From positions 1 through 64,000 of the forward strand of contig NZ_JAZHLI010000025.1 of the NCBI RefSeq assembly GCF_036549475.1: DNA of 64,000 nucleotides, given 5' to 3'. The position numbers were made by a program, and so were the translations under genes. Below, in pieces: positions 1-7,631 of this stretch. The notes beneath the pieces were generated by a model, which had not been told where the DNA came from, did not search any database, and saw only the letters and a program-made list of their open reading frames with translations. Source of the stretch: Aurantimonas sp036549475. Its GTDB lineage: Bacteria; Pseudomonadota; Alphaproteobacteria; Rhizobiales; Rhizobiaceae. How positions within the stretch are numbered: the first letter of the stretch is position 1; the number at the start of each line of letters is the position of its first letter.

Positions 1-831
1 GTCGCGCTTCCGGTCGCGAAGGCCGCCGCAGGAGGGCGGTTCGTCGACAAGCTGACCCGGGGCATCCGCGTCTACCTCGCGACGCCGCGCCTGCGGGGCC
101 TCTTGGCACTGTCCTTCGCGGCCTCGTCGGGCGGGTCGATGGTGATCGTCAACACCGTCGTGCTCGTGCGCGCCGATCTTGGAGGCACCAACGACGACGT
201 CGCCTTCCTCTTCGCCGCCTATGGCCTCGGCTCGATGGCCGTCGCCATACTCCTCTCGCGGCTTCTCGACCGGGTTCCCACCCGCACCGTCATGCTCATG
301 GGTGCGAGCGCCATGGCAGGTCTCCTCGTCGCCGCCAGTCCAGGCCCCGGATGGACGGGCAGCCTCTTCCTCTGGGCGCTGCTCGGCGCGGCCGCCTCGG
401 CGATCGGCACGCCCGGCGGACTTCTCCTGCGCCGCTCCTCGGACAGTGAGAGCCGGCCCGCCGTGTTCGCCGCCCAGTTCGCCCTTTCGCACGCCTGCTG
501 GCTCGTCACCTATCCGGCGGCCGGGTGGCTCGGCGCCACGATCGGCCTCGGTCCCACCTTCCTCGTCATGGCGGCGGGTGCGGCGGCGGGCGTTGCCTCG
601 GCGTTGGTCCTTTGGCCCGCGAACGATCCCGTCGAGGTCGCGCATGTCCACCAGGCATTCGCGCATGACACCCCTCACGTCCACGACGAGCACCACCGGC
701 ACGAACACGAAGGCTGGGAAGGCCCGGAGCCACACAGCCATCCGCATCGCCACCAGCCGGTCCGCCACCGGCACGCCCTGGTGATCGACGACCACCACGC
801 GACCTGGCCGACCGGCACCGCTGGTGGGTGA
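1..831 (+). CDS. MFS transporter with His-rich C-terminal tail (5' end outside window)
   Basis: The frame is open from the first base, so the N-terminal half lies outside the window; 276 residues are visible. Several hydrophobic helices with small-residue-rich MFS character run to about nt 620. A cytoplasmic-type tail follows with about 17 histidines in some 55 residues (for example HVHDEHHRHEHEG). A His-rich tail on an MFS carrier is known from NreB-type nickel efflux proteins, so a nickel or other divalent-metal exporter is the likely role; this is inference. The stop overlaps the GTG start of the next gene, and a NicO-type gene converges from the right, which supports a nickel/cobalt context. 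A decayed copy of the tail occurs at 48708-48966. Confidence 0.75.
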   Translation, partial: VALPVAKAAAGGRFVDKLTRGIRVYLATPRLRGLLALSFAASSGGSMVIVNTVVLVRADLGGTNDDVAFLFAAYGLGSMAVAILLSRLLDRVPTRTVMLMGASAMAGLLVAASPGPGWTGSLFLWALLGAAASAIGTPGGLLLRRSSDSESRPAVFAAQFALSHACWLVTYPAAGWLGATIGLGPTFLVMAAGAAAGVASALVLWPANDPVEVAHVHQAFAHDTPHVHDEHHRHEHEGWEGPEPHSHPHRHQPVRHRHALVIDDHHATWPTGTAGG

Positions 832-1261
832 CCTGACGGCCTATGCCGGGGTGTTCTGGTCGGCCTTTCTGGCCGCCAGCATCCTGCCGGGTGCCTCCGA
901 GGTGCTGCTCGTCCGCGGGACGGGCGAGCCATTGTTCGTCATCGCCACCGCAACTGTCGGAAACACCCTCGGCTCCGTCACGAACTGGGCCTGCGGCCGC
1001 TTTCTCTTGCACTATCGCGACCATCGCTGGTTCCCGGTATCCCCACGGCAGATCGATCGCTTCTCCGGCCTCTTCCAACGCTGCGGGATGGGATCGCTCC
1101 TGTTCGCCTGGGCGCCGGTCGTCGGCGACGCGCTGACCGTGATCGCCGGGACGCTGCGTGTCCCGATCGTGCAGTTCACGCTCCTCTTCGGAATCGGCAA
1201 GCTCGGGCGCTATCTCGTCGTCGCGGGCGGTGCGATGGCTATGGGTGGGAGCGAACCGTGA
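824..1261 (+). CDS. YqaA-family (VTT/DedA-like) small membrane protein
   Basis: This 145-residue integral membrane protein has about four hydrophobic segments. It carries the YqaA-type pattern of a glycine/asparagine-rich segment (GNTLGSVTNWACGRF) and a second half with GIGKLGRYLVV. YqaA proteins are short relatives of the DedA/TVP38 (VTT) superfamily, thought to act in membrane lipid or small-solute handling. The GTG start at 824 overlaps the end of the His-tailed MFS gene by 8 nt, so the two are probably translated together. The 3' end lies 10 nt from the convergent NicO gene. Family is clear; function is unknown. Confidence 0.75.
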   Translation: MGDLTAYAGVFWSAFLAASILPGASEVLLVRGTGEPLFVIATATVGNTLGSVTNWACGRFLLHYRDHRWFPVSPRQIDRFSGLFQRCGMGSLLFAWAPVVGDALTVIAGTLRVPIVQFTLLFGIGKLGRYLVVAGGAMAMGGSEP

Positions 1262-1271
1262 AGGCCGCCGG

Positions 1272-2042
1272 TCACGGTCGAGACAGTTCGGCCATCGCGA
1301 TGACGATGAGGAACACCCCGGCAGCCGCCTCGATTCCCCGACCCGCCGCCACCCAACCTGCGCCACCGAGGATCGCGGCCGCCCGCTCTCGTAGGAAGAC
1401 CGTCGCGAGCGCGACGACGGAAAGGGTGAACGCGACGCCGATCATCATCGCGAAGGCAAAGGCGATCCCCGCTTCCGGAACACCTCGGGTCACCGCGAAG
1501 GTCATGGCGAAGAGGGTCAGCGGGCAAGGGATCAGTCCAGCCGCCATCCCGACCCAGGCTCCGCCGTGCACGTGTCCACGCGGCCCCCGTGCGGCACGCC
1601 ACAGCATCCAGAGGCCGACGGCGACGAGGATCCCGCGGCTGACGTTCATCAGGAGAGGGGCCTGCCCGGCATCGCGCCCGAAAGCGAACTTCACCAGGGG
1701 AAGCGACAGCCAGGCGATGGCGACCGCGGTCAACACGTGCGTGAACGCCAGCGCCAAGGTGACGCCGAGGCTGCGTCGCCATCCTATGGGCGATCCCGCC
1801 AGATAGGCGGAGAGGACCGTCTTGCTGTGGCCGGGCGTGATCGCGTGGATCGCCCCGAACAGGATCCCCATTGGGAGGACGGACGCGAGCGAGAACCAGT
1901 CCCGGCTCTCGGCAAAGGCTTTCAGGTGTCGGCCAATCCGGCGTGGAGTTCCGTCTGGATTTGGACGAGATAGGGGAGCATCGAAAGCGCATATACCGTT
2001 TTGGCGGCAGCGTCTGGGAATCCAGGCCACAGATCCCGACAT
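1272..2042 (-). CDS. NicO-family nickel/cobalt transporter, apparent frameshift near its 5' end
   Basis: From about residue 50 this is a clear NicO/RcnA-type membrane protein: GAIHAITPGHSKT is the His-containing first-helix signature, followed by about six helices, GAWVGMAAGLIPCPLTLF and a small HVHGG loop. The family moves Ni2+/Co2+, usually as efflux; the zinc-linked ZevB relatives are an alternative. The first 45 or so residues of this frame look non-coding. In a neighbouring minus-strand frame the bases just upstream encode a plausible N-terminus (AKTVYALSMLPYLVQIQTEL), ending in TGA at 1922-1924 exactly where homology enters this frame. One missing base near 1922-1930 would join the two, so the gene may be inactive. 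Confidence 0.6.
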   Translation of the reverse strand: MSGSVAWIPRRCRQNGICAFDAPLSRPNPDGTPRRIGRHLKAFAESRDWFSLASVLPMGILFGAIHAITPGHSKTVLSAYLAGSPIGWRRSLGVTLALAFTHVLTAVAIAWLSLPLVKFAFGRDAGQAPLLMNVSRGILVAVGLWMLWRAARGPRGHVHGGAWVGMAAGLIPCPLTLFAMTFAVTRGVPEAGIAFAFAMMIGVAFTLSVVALATVFLRERAAAILGGAGWVAAGRGIEAAAGVFLIVIAMAELSRP

Positions 2043-2416
2043 CCATGATCGGTCTAAACCCCTCGCCTCCGGCTTATTAATGTATTACAACATCAGCCTG
2101 ACTTGCGCCCCGGCGACTGTGCGTACTCAACATGTCTATGACGGTTCAGTCCTAGGTAGAGGCCAAGGCGCTTTCTAGCGCTGAAGGTGCTAAGGCAGAC
2201 AATAGCTGTTCCGACACAAGTACTTGCGCCATTCGGGAGCAAGCTCTGAGAGCACGAACCGATGGCTCAGCTTGATTTTGCAGTTGCGAGATGGCAGAAG
2301 GTAGGCACGCAAGGACCCAATTGGGTGGCTACGCCGGGCGCCTATCCCCCGGCTAATTTACGACCGATCTGTCGAGCCGCGGCCGACACCTCGCTCCTCC
2401 CTGCAAAAAGCAATCA
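2043..2416. other. Gene-free stretch between NicO gene and SulP gene
   Basis: No convincing coding frame. It holds the 5' side of both divergent genes, an AT-richer patch with an imperfect dyad at 2080-2093, and no recognisable terminator or RNA. Confidence 0.5.
2080..2093. promoter_or_regulatory. Imperfect palindrome upstream of NicO gene, possible metal-regulator operator
   Basis: The 14-mer ATGTATTACAACAT has arms ATGT/ACAT and a central TA, so 10 of 14 positions are symmetric, in an AT-rich island within GC-rich DNA. It lies just upstream of the minus-strand NicO gene. Zur and other Fur-family boxes have a similar TGT...ACA look, but no regulator gene is nearby, so the assignment is speculative. 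Confidence 0.3.
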
Positions 2417-3901
2417 ATGAATTCCATGGAAACACTCCGTCGCGAGTGGTTCGGCAACGTGCGTGGCGATCTTCTCGCCGGGCTCGTCGTCGCCCTTGCG
2501 CTGATCCCCGAAGCCATCGCTTTCTCCATCATCGCCGGCGTCGATCCGAAGGTCGGCCTCTACGCCTCCTTCTCGATCGCCGTGCTGATCGCCTTCACCG
2601 GCGGGCGCCCGGGGATGATCTCGGCCGCGACGGCCGCGACCGCCGTGCTGATGATTACGCTGGTGCGCGATCACGGGCTGGAATACCTGCTCGCCACGAC
2701 GGTTCTTGCGGGACTCTTGCAGATCGCGGCGGGCTTCCTGAAGCTCGGCAACGCCATGCGCTTCGTTTCGCGGTCGGTCATGACCGGCTTCGTCAACGCG
2801 CTGGCGATCCTGATCTTCATGGCGCAGATCCCCGAACTCGTCGGGGTCCCGAGCCTTACCTACGTTATGGTCGCGGCCGGGTTAGCGATCATCTATCTGT
2901 TTCCCCGCCTGACCACGGCGATCCCGTCGCCGCTGGTGGCGATCGTCGTCCTGACTGCGGTGTCGCTGTTCTTCGGCTTGGATCTGCGCGTCGTCGGCGA
3001 CATGGGCGAGCTCCCCTCGACCTTGCCGTTCTTCCTCATTCCGAACGTCCCGCTCAATCTCGAGACGCTGATGATCATCCTGCCCTATGCGGCGGCGGTG
3101 GCGGTGGTCGGCCTGCTCGAGTCGCTGATGACGGCGCAGATCGTCGACGACCTGACCGACACCGGCTCCGACAAGAACCGCGAATGCGTCGGGCAGGGCA
3201 TCGCCAACACGGTGACCGGCTTTCTCGGTGGCATGGCTGGCTGCGCCATGATCGGCCAGTCGATCATCAATGTGAAGTCCGGTGGCCGGGGCCGGCTCTC
3301 ATCCTTTGCCGCGGGTGTGTACCTCCTCTTCATGATCGTCGTCCTCGGCGAATGGGTAGCGGCAATCCCGATGGCGGCGCTGGTGGCGATCATGATCATG
3401 GTGTCGATCGGCACCTTCTCCTGGGGATCGATCAAGAACCTGCGCGACCATTCGCGGCGCTCCTCGGTGGTCATGCTGGCGACCGTGATCACCGTCGTGT
3501 GGACCCATAACCTCGCGATCGGCGTGCTCGTCGGCGTCATGCTATCCGGCGTGTTCTTTGCCTGGAAGGTGGCGCAGATCTTCCGCGTCACCTCGGATCT
3601 GTCGGAGGAAGGCCGCACCCGGACCTACCGTGTCGAGGGGCAGGTGTTCTTTGCCTCGACCGACCAGTTCGCCGAGGCATTCGACTTCAAGGAGTCGCTC
3701 GACAAGGTCGTCATCGACGTCGGCGCCGCACACATCTGGGACCTCTCTGGAGTCGCCGCCCTCGACCGGGTGGTGCTTAAGTTCCGGCGGGAAGGTGCCG
3801 AGGTGGAAATCCTCGGCCTCAACGAAGCGAGCGCGACGATCGTCGACAAGCTCGCCATCCATGACAGGCCCGGGGCGATGGACAGCCTCTCGGCTCACTA
3901 G
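2417..3901 (+). CDS. SulP-family anion transporter with STAS domain
   Basis: This 494-residue protein has the SulP layout: about 10-12 membrane helices over residues 20-390, then a C-terminal STAS domain (about 400-490) with VIDVGAAHIWDLSGVAALD. The N-terminal motif LAGLVVALALIPEAIAFSI and the central ESLMTAQIVDDLTDT stretch with NRECVGQGIAN are typical. SulP carriers move sulfate, bicarbonate or related anions in the inner membrane; the substrate cannot be read here. The ATG at 2417 has only a weak ribosome site; a second Met lies three codons on. A Usp gene follows 11 nt later and an NYN gene is coupled to that, forming a likely three-gene operon. Confidence 0.88.
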   Translation: MNSMETLRREWFGNVRGDLLAGLVVALALIPEAIAFSIIAGVDPKVGLYASFSIAVLIAFTGGRPGMISAATAATAVLMITLVRDHGLEYLLATTVLAGLLQIAAGFLKLGNAMRFVSRSVMTGFVNALAILIFMAQIPELVGVPSLTYVMVAAGLAIIYLFPRLTTAIPSPLVAIVVLTAVSLFFGLDLRVVGDMGELPSTLPFFLIPNVPLNLETLMIILPYAAAVAVVGLLESLMTAQIVDDLTDTGSDKNRECVGQGIANTVTGFLGGMAGCAMIGQSIINVKSGGRGRLSSFAAGVYLLFMIVVLGEWVAAIPMAALVAIMIMVSIGTFSWGSIKNLRDHSRRSSVVMLATVITVVWTHNLAIGVLVGVMLSGVFFAWKVAQIFRVTSDLSEEGRTRTYRVEGQVFFASTDQFAEAFDFKESLDKVVIDVGAAHIWDLSGVAALDRVVLKFRREGAEVEILGLNEASATIVDKLAIHDRPGAMDSLSAH

Positions 3902-3912
3902 GGAGGATTGCC

Positions 3913-4767
3913 ATGAACAAGATCATCGCCTGCATCGACGGTTCGAACTACGCGACGAGCGTCTGCGACCATGCAGCCTGGGCCGCCAAGCGGCTGGACG
4001 TGCCGGTGGAGATCCTCCACGCGCTCGGCCGCCGCGAGACGTCGAGCCGACCGTTCGATCTCAGCGGCAGCTTGGAATTCGGTGGCCGCGAGACGCTGCT
4101 CGCCGAACTCGCCGAGCACGATGCGCAACGGGCGAAGCTTGCCAGCCAGCGCGGTCGGCTGATCCTGGAACAGGCGGCGGCGCGCGTGAAGGCCGACGGC
4201 GTGTCCGAGGTGACGGAGCGGTTGCGCAACGGCGAGGTCACCGACGCGATCAAGGAGATCGAGCCGGAGGCCCGGCTGGTGGTCATCGGCAAGCGCGGCG
4301 AGGCCGCCGACTTTGCTAAGGGCCATCTCGGGTCGAACCTCGAGCGGGTGGTGCGTTCGATGACCAAGCCGCTGCTGGTGGCCTCGCGCGCCTTCCAGCC
4401 GATCGAGCGCTTCATGGTCGCCTTCGACGGCGGCCGCAGCTCGCCGATGATCGTCGAGCGGCTTCTGGCGAGCCCATTGCTCAAGGACGTCGCCTGCCAT
4501 TTGTTCATGGTCGGTGACGGAAGCGGCGAGCCCGGCCAGCGCCTGCAAGGCGCCCGCGAGCAGCTCGCGGCTGCCGGCTATGCCGTCACCGTCGGTGTCG
4601 AGAGCGGCGAACCGGAAACGGTGATAGCTGAGAAAGTGAAGCGCGACGGCATTGGCCTTCTGGTCATGGGCGCGTACGGCCACTCGCGGATCCGCAACCT
4701 CATCGTCGGCTCGACGACGACGGCGCTGATCCAGGCCTGCACCGTGCCGGTGCTGGTCATCAGGTGA
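3913..4767 (+). CDS. Tandem universal stress protein (UspA family)
   Basis: The 284 residues contain two Usp folds. The first starts with KIIACIDGSNYA and the second near residue 170 with RFMVAFDGG. The C-terminal half carries the ATP-binding signature G-x2-G-x9-G(S/T) as GAYGHSRIRNLIVGSTTT; the first half has a weaker version around KRGEAADFAKGHLGSN. Usp proteins are cytoplasmic stress or nucleotide-binding regulators and often accompany SulP transporters. A good ribosome site (GGGAGGA) precedes the ATG. The last codons overlap the next start as ATGATG, indicating translational coupling. Confidence 0.88.
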   Translation: MNKIIACIDGSNYATSVCDHAAWAAKRLDVPVEILHALGRRETSSRPFDLSGSLEFGGRETLLAELAEHDAQRAKLASQRGRLILEQAAARVKADGVSEVTERLRNGEVTDAIKEIEPEARLVVIGKRGEAADFAKGHLGSNLERVVRSMTKPLLVASRAFQPIERFMVAFDGGRSSPMIVERLLASPLLKDVACHLFMVGDGSGEPGQRLQGAREQLAAAGYAVTVGVESGEPETVIAEKVKRDGIGLLVMGAYGHSRIRNLIVGSTTTALIQACTVPVLVIR

Positions 4768-5333
4768 TGACCGTTTCCGATACCGGGGCGAGGGAAAGCG
4801 GCATTGAGAACGTTGCCGTTGTCTTCGACGGGAGCCACTGCGATCGCCTTCGAAAGGCGCTCGCCTTGTCGATACGCTTCGAAGAGCTGGTCTCTCGTCT
4901 CGTCCACCCGCACCGCCTCGCGAGGGCGGTCTACTACAAGGATCTAAGAGACGAGGCAGAGCGCAAGGGTCAGGCCGCTCTGCTGATGCGAGTTGCCTCT
5001 TCCGGCATTGCCGTGAAGGGCTCGCTCCCGGAAGATATGAGAATCGATTCCAGAGAGCGCTATGGGACCAACCTGGTCGAGCTTGCGGTCGAAACACTGA
5101 CCAATTGCGAGAACTTGGACCGCGTCATCCTCTTCGCCGGGGATCGCAAGCAAGTGCCACTGGTTCGTGCGCTTCAGGACCGAGGCATCCGCGTGGTGGT
5201 CACCACAGCGCTCGACGTTCCGACTGCGATCCGCGCGTCGCCGCTTCTGCTCGATACAGCAGACGAATATCGCGATCTCTCCGATTACCTCGTCTCAAAT
5301 TTTCAACGTCACAGGGCGAAGGGATTCGAATAG
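4764..5333 (+). CDS. NYN (PIN-like) domain protein
   Basis: The 189-residue soluble protein matches the NYN/LabA-type nuclease fold: an early acidic strand (VAVVFDGSHCDRL), a middle helix with NLVELAVETL, and RVILFAGDRKQVPLVRAL resembling the conserved S/A-G-D-x-D-F strand. The second Asp of that motif is replaced (DRKQ), so catalysis is uncertain. NYN proteins are putative Mg-dependent RNases. The start overlaps the Usp stop by 4 nt. Use of an NYN protein with SulP and Usp is unusual, and the partner RNA, if any, is unknown. Confidence 0.65.
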   Translation: MMTVSDTGARESGIENVAVVFDGSHCDRLRKALALSIRFEELVSRLVHPHRLARAVYYKDLRDEAERKGQAALLMRVASSGIAVKGSLPEDMRIDSRERYGTNLVELAVETLTNCENLDRVILFAGDRKQVPLVRALQDRGIRVVVTTALDVPTAIRASPLLLDTADEYRDLSDYLVSNFQRHRAKGFE

Positions 5334-5401
5334 GCGGCATGCATTATCCGATCAGAGACCCCCGAGATTGGGCCGCCGTTGGGCGCCTGTCCCCACTCTG
5401 T

Positions 5402-5610
5402 CCCCACTTCAGAAGCTGACCCTCGCCTATCGAAATGCGCGCTATCGCTGGCGCGCCAGAAAATGGGGTCCCGTCGACCTGACACGGATCGGGGCGGCAA
5501 AGTCTGACCCGCCTGCGGACGAGATCATCCTGATCTGCGTCGTCAAGGACGCCGCGACCTACATCCCTTCACTGCTGCGCCATTATCGCCGGCTCGGGGT
5601 GGCCCGTTTC
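5402..5610 (+). pseudogene. Glycosyltransferase N-terminal fragment
   Basis: About 65 codons read as the start of a GT-A/family 92-like glycosyltransferase: an amphipathic leader (LAYRNARYRWRARKW), then a strand and helix EIILICVVKDAATYIPSL and LRHYRRLGVARF. This matches the usual first strand and HYRRLGV helix that precede the DxD sugar-nucleotide site. The frame then changes content abruptly at about 5608 and continues as transposase, so only the N-terminus survives and the catalytic Asp residues are missing. Confidence 0.5.
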
Positions 5611-5907
5611 GCCTTTGACCGCGACGCGCTCCTGGCCTTCTTCGACTTTCCGGCCGAGCACTGGGACCATTTGCGGACCTCGAACCCCATCGAGAGCGTC
5701 TTCGCCACGGTCCGGCACCGGACGGTCAGAACAAAGGGAGCCTTGTCGCAGAAGACCGCCCGGTTGATGGTCTTCAAGCTCGTTATCGCCGCATCGAAGA
5801 CCTGGCGGCGGCTGAAAGGCGATAATCGCTTGCCTATGGTCATCGCTGGCATCAAGTTCACCGACGGCGTCGCGTTCACCGCGACCGCCGATCAACGCGC
5901 CGCCTGA
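5608..5907 (+). pseudogene. IS256-family (mutator) transposase C-terminal fragment
   Basis: About 98 codons match the C-terminal end of mutator-type transposases: DALLAFFDFPAEHW, then HLRTSNPIESVFATVRHR and TARLMVFKL. The motif NPIESVFATVR includes the conserved catalytic-region Glu. The N-terminal two thirds, including the first Asp residues, are absent, so the fragment cannot transpose. It is fused in frame to a glycosyltransferase remnant. The bases after the stop (CACCCAACTCCGGCCATAGC) may be the element's right edge, but I could not define an inverted repeat. Confidence 0.8.
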
Positions 5908-6360
5908 TCGGCCCCGTCACCCAACTCCGGCCATAGCTCGCCGTCGGCCACTCGCCCGCCTTGCCCTTGCTGTGGCGGACAACGTCCGAAGGGACCGGCT
6001 TGAGAGCCAGGCAAATGCTGCGAGCGAGAGCATCCCAGGTACGAGTCAGAGCGGTGACCGATCGAGATTAAGCCTCGCCCAGAAGGCAAAGCAACCTGCG
6101 ATCTCGGCGAGCGCCGAGGCGGCTTATACGGCACGGGTCATGCAATTCCCATGTCGGTCCTGAGGGGTTAGGGTGCCTGACTGCCCGCTCTGCAGGGGCT
6201 ACGCAACTTGCACCGCCGATGGGCGGCCCGCTTGCCGACGGTCCCACCCTGTCTTCGGAGAGAAGATCGGTGTCTACGGCGACAAAAATACGCAGCGATG
6301 CGTGTTCAGGGATCGAGAGGATTCTTGGGATCGCTCAGGTCACTGGCGCGTTGCATCTGG
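5908..6360. other. Gene-free stretch after IS fragment
   Basis: No frame here has protein-like character. It probably consists of the IS256 right end and recombined flanks that removed the 5' part of the following cysteine hydrolase gene. Confidence 0.4.
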
Positions 6361-6906
6361 ATGACACTCCGAACCGTCTACCGAAGTGCGAATGGCGACG
6401 ACCGGCTCCTTGGTTACCGGACTTTCGTGTCTCCGCACTACTACTATCCAGCGGACAAGGAGTGGCAGTTTGGAGGCACCCTCGAATATAAAATGCATGA
6501 AATCGGCATGTTTGCCCGCAGTGGTCCGCTGGACCTGTCCGGATTCGACAGATCTGGGGCTGACTGGCTGGAGCGGCTAAAGCCGCTGCTGACCGATAGC
6601 AACGTTATCGTGGTCAGTCCTCACAAGGTTTACGGGCCCCAGAACAACGACTTGGCGCTGCAGTTGCGTAAACACGGGATCGGGAAGGTCGTTCTGGCCG
6701 GGATGTCGGCGAACCTGTGCGTTGAGTCGCACATGCGCGATCTGGTTGAACAGGGATTCGAAGTGTTCGTCGTTTCAGACGCCACCGCAGTCGCAATCGA
6801 TCCGGATCTTGGTGACGGCTACCAGGCCGCCGTCATCAACTTCAACTTCATCGCCAGTAAGGTCTTGACTACCCGAGAGGCAGTTGAAGTGCTCCAAGCG
6901 ATGTAA
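6361..6906 (+). pseudogene. Isochorismatase-like cysteine hydrolase, N-terminus missing
   Basis: From about 6420 the frame matches cysteine hydrolases: FVSPHYYYPADKEW, then VVSPHKVYGPQNND (conserved Lys) and VLAGMSANLCVESHMRDL with the nucleophilic Cys and the preceding cis-peptide region. The N-terminal strand bearing the catalytic Asp (usually an L-x-x-I-D-x-Q-N-D type motif) is not present in any frame upstream, and the leading 20 residues look unrelated. The ATG at 6361 is the only start I can offer. Likely a truncated, inactive remnant produced by the neighbouring IS events; a shortened functional protein cannot be excluded. Confidence 0.6.
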
Positions 6907-6952
6907 CGGCAATGCTGCGTTGTCCAACTTCAACACGAAAGAGGAAATGGAC

Positions 6953-7480
6953 ATGACAAACAAACCCAACGCAGGTGAGCGCCTTCCCGAAATCACCGTG
7001 CCACAGCTTGGCGGCGGTGAATTGCGCTTCGGCGTTCCAACGGACGATCACGACTGGCAGATGGTGGTGATCTATCGAGGGAAGCACTGCCCGATCTGCA
7101 GAACCTACCTTGCGGAACTTGAGCGCATGGCGCCCGAATTCGCCAAGGCTGGGGTCGGCGTCGTCGCTGTCTCCGGTGATCCCGAAGATCGCGCCCGCAG
7201 CTTCACCGATGAGATCGGCGTGTCGTTCTCGGTCGGCTATGACCTGACCGTCGAGCAGATGCGGACGCTCGGCCTCTATGTCTCGGAACCGCGCTCGGAG
7301 AAGGAGACCGACCGTCCCTTCGCCGAGCCGGGCCTGTTCGTGATCAACGCTGATGGATTGCTGCAGGTCGTGGACATCTCGAACGCGCCGTTCGCAAGAC
7401 CGGATCTTGGCGGCCTTGCCAAGGGGCTGAAGTTCATCCGTGATAATGACTATCCGATCCGTGGCCGTCTGGCGGCCTGA
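6953..7480 (+). CDS. Peroxiredoxin-like (AhpC/TSA) protein with CPIC motif
   Basis: This protein of about 175 residues has a thioredoxin fold: MVVIYRGKHCPICRTYLAEL carries the peroxidatic-type Cys as CPIC, followed by VVAVSGDPEDRA and a conserved FAEPGLFVINADG stretch. This subgroup of AhpC/TSA relatives probably reduces peroxides or disulfides in the cytoplasm. Two Met codons, 6947 and 6953, are possible; 6953 leaves a better distance to the AAAGAGG ribosome site. An intact paralogue is at 34345-34878 and a broken one at 17578-18085. The flavoprotein reductase 150 nt downstream may be its electron donor (inference). Confidence 0.82.
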   Translation: MTNKPNAGERLPEITVPQLGGGELRFGVPTDDHDWQMVVIYRGKHCPICRTYLAELERMAPEFAKAGVGVVAVSGDPEDRARSFTDEIGVSFSVGYDLTVEQMRTLGLYVSEPRSEKETDRPFAEPGLFVINADGLLQVVDISNAPFARPDLGGLAKGLKFIRDNDYPIRGRLAA

Positions 7481-7631
7481 GGTGTCGATGATGCCCGCAA
7501 CTGACGCGCTGATAGGGTTACCTACTTTCCGGCGCGTTTTTCGATCCGATCCGAGTGAACGGGCGACATCACCATGAAGCGTGCTGACAAAAGATGTGGT
7601 GGTCAGCCACCGCTGGTGGATGAACAGAGCC

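Noticed and set aside
566..1366. Long minus-strand frame opposite MFS and YqaA genes
   Set aside because: Arg/Pro/Gly-rich shadow of two well-supported plus-strand membrane proteins; no motif.
3898..5097. 399-codon minus-strand frame opposite Usp and NYN genes
   Set aside because: Antisense shadow: composition skewed to Arg/Leu/His, no family features, while the plus strand has clear Usp motifs.
6903..6928. GTAAC at 6903 as a further copy of the promoter motif
   Set aside because: After 17 nt the sequence is CAAC rather than CGAA, and it overlaps the end of a truncated gene.
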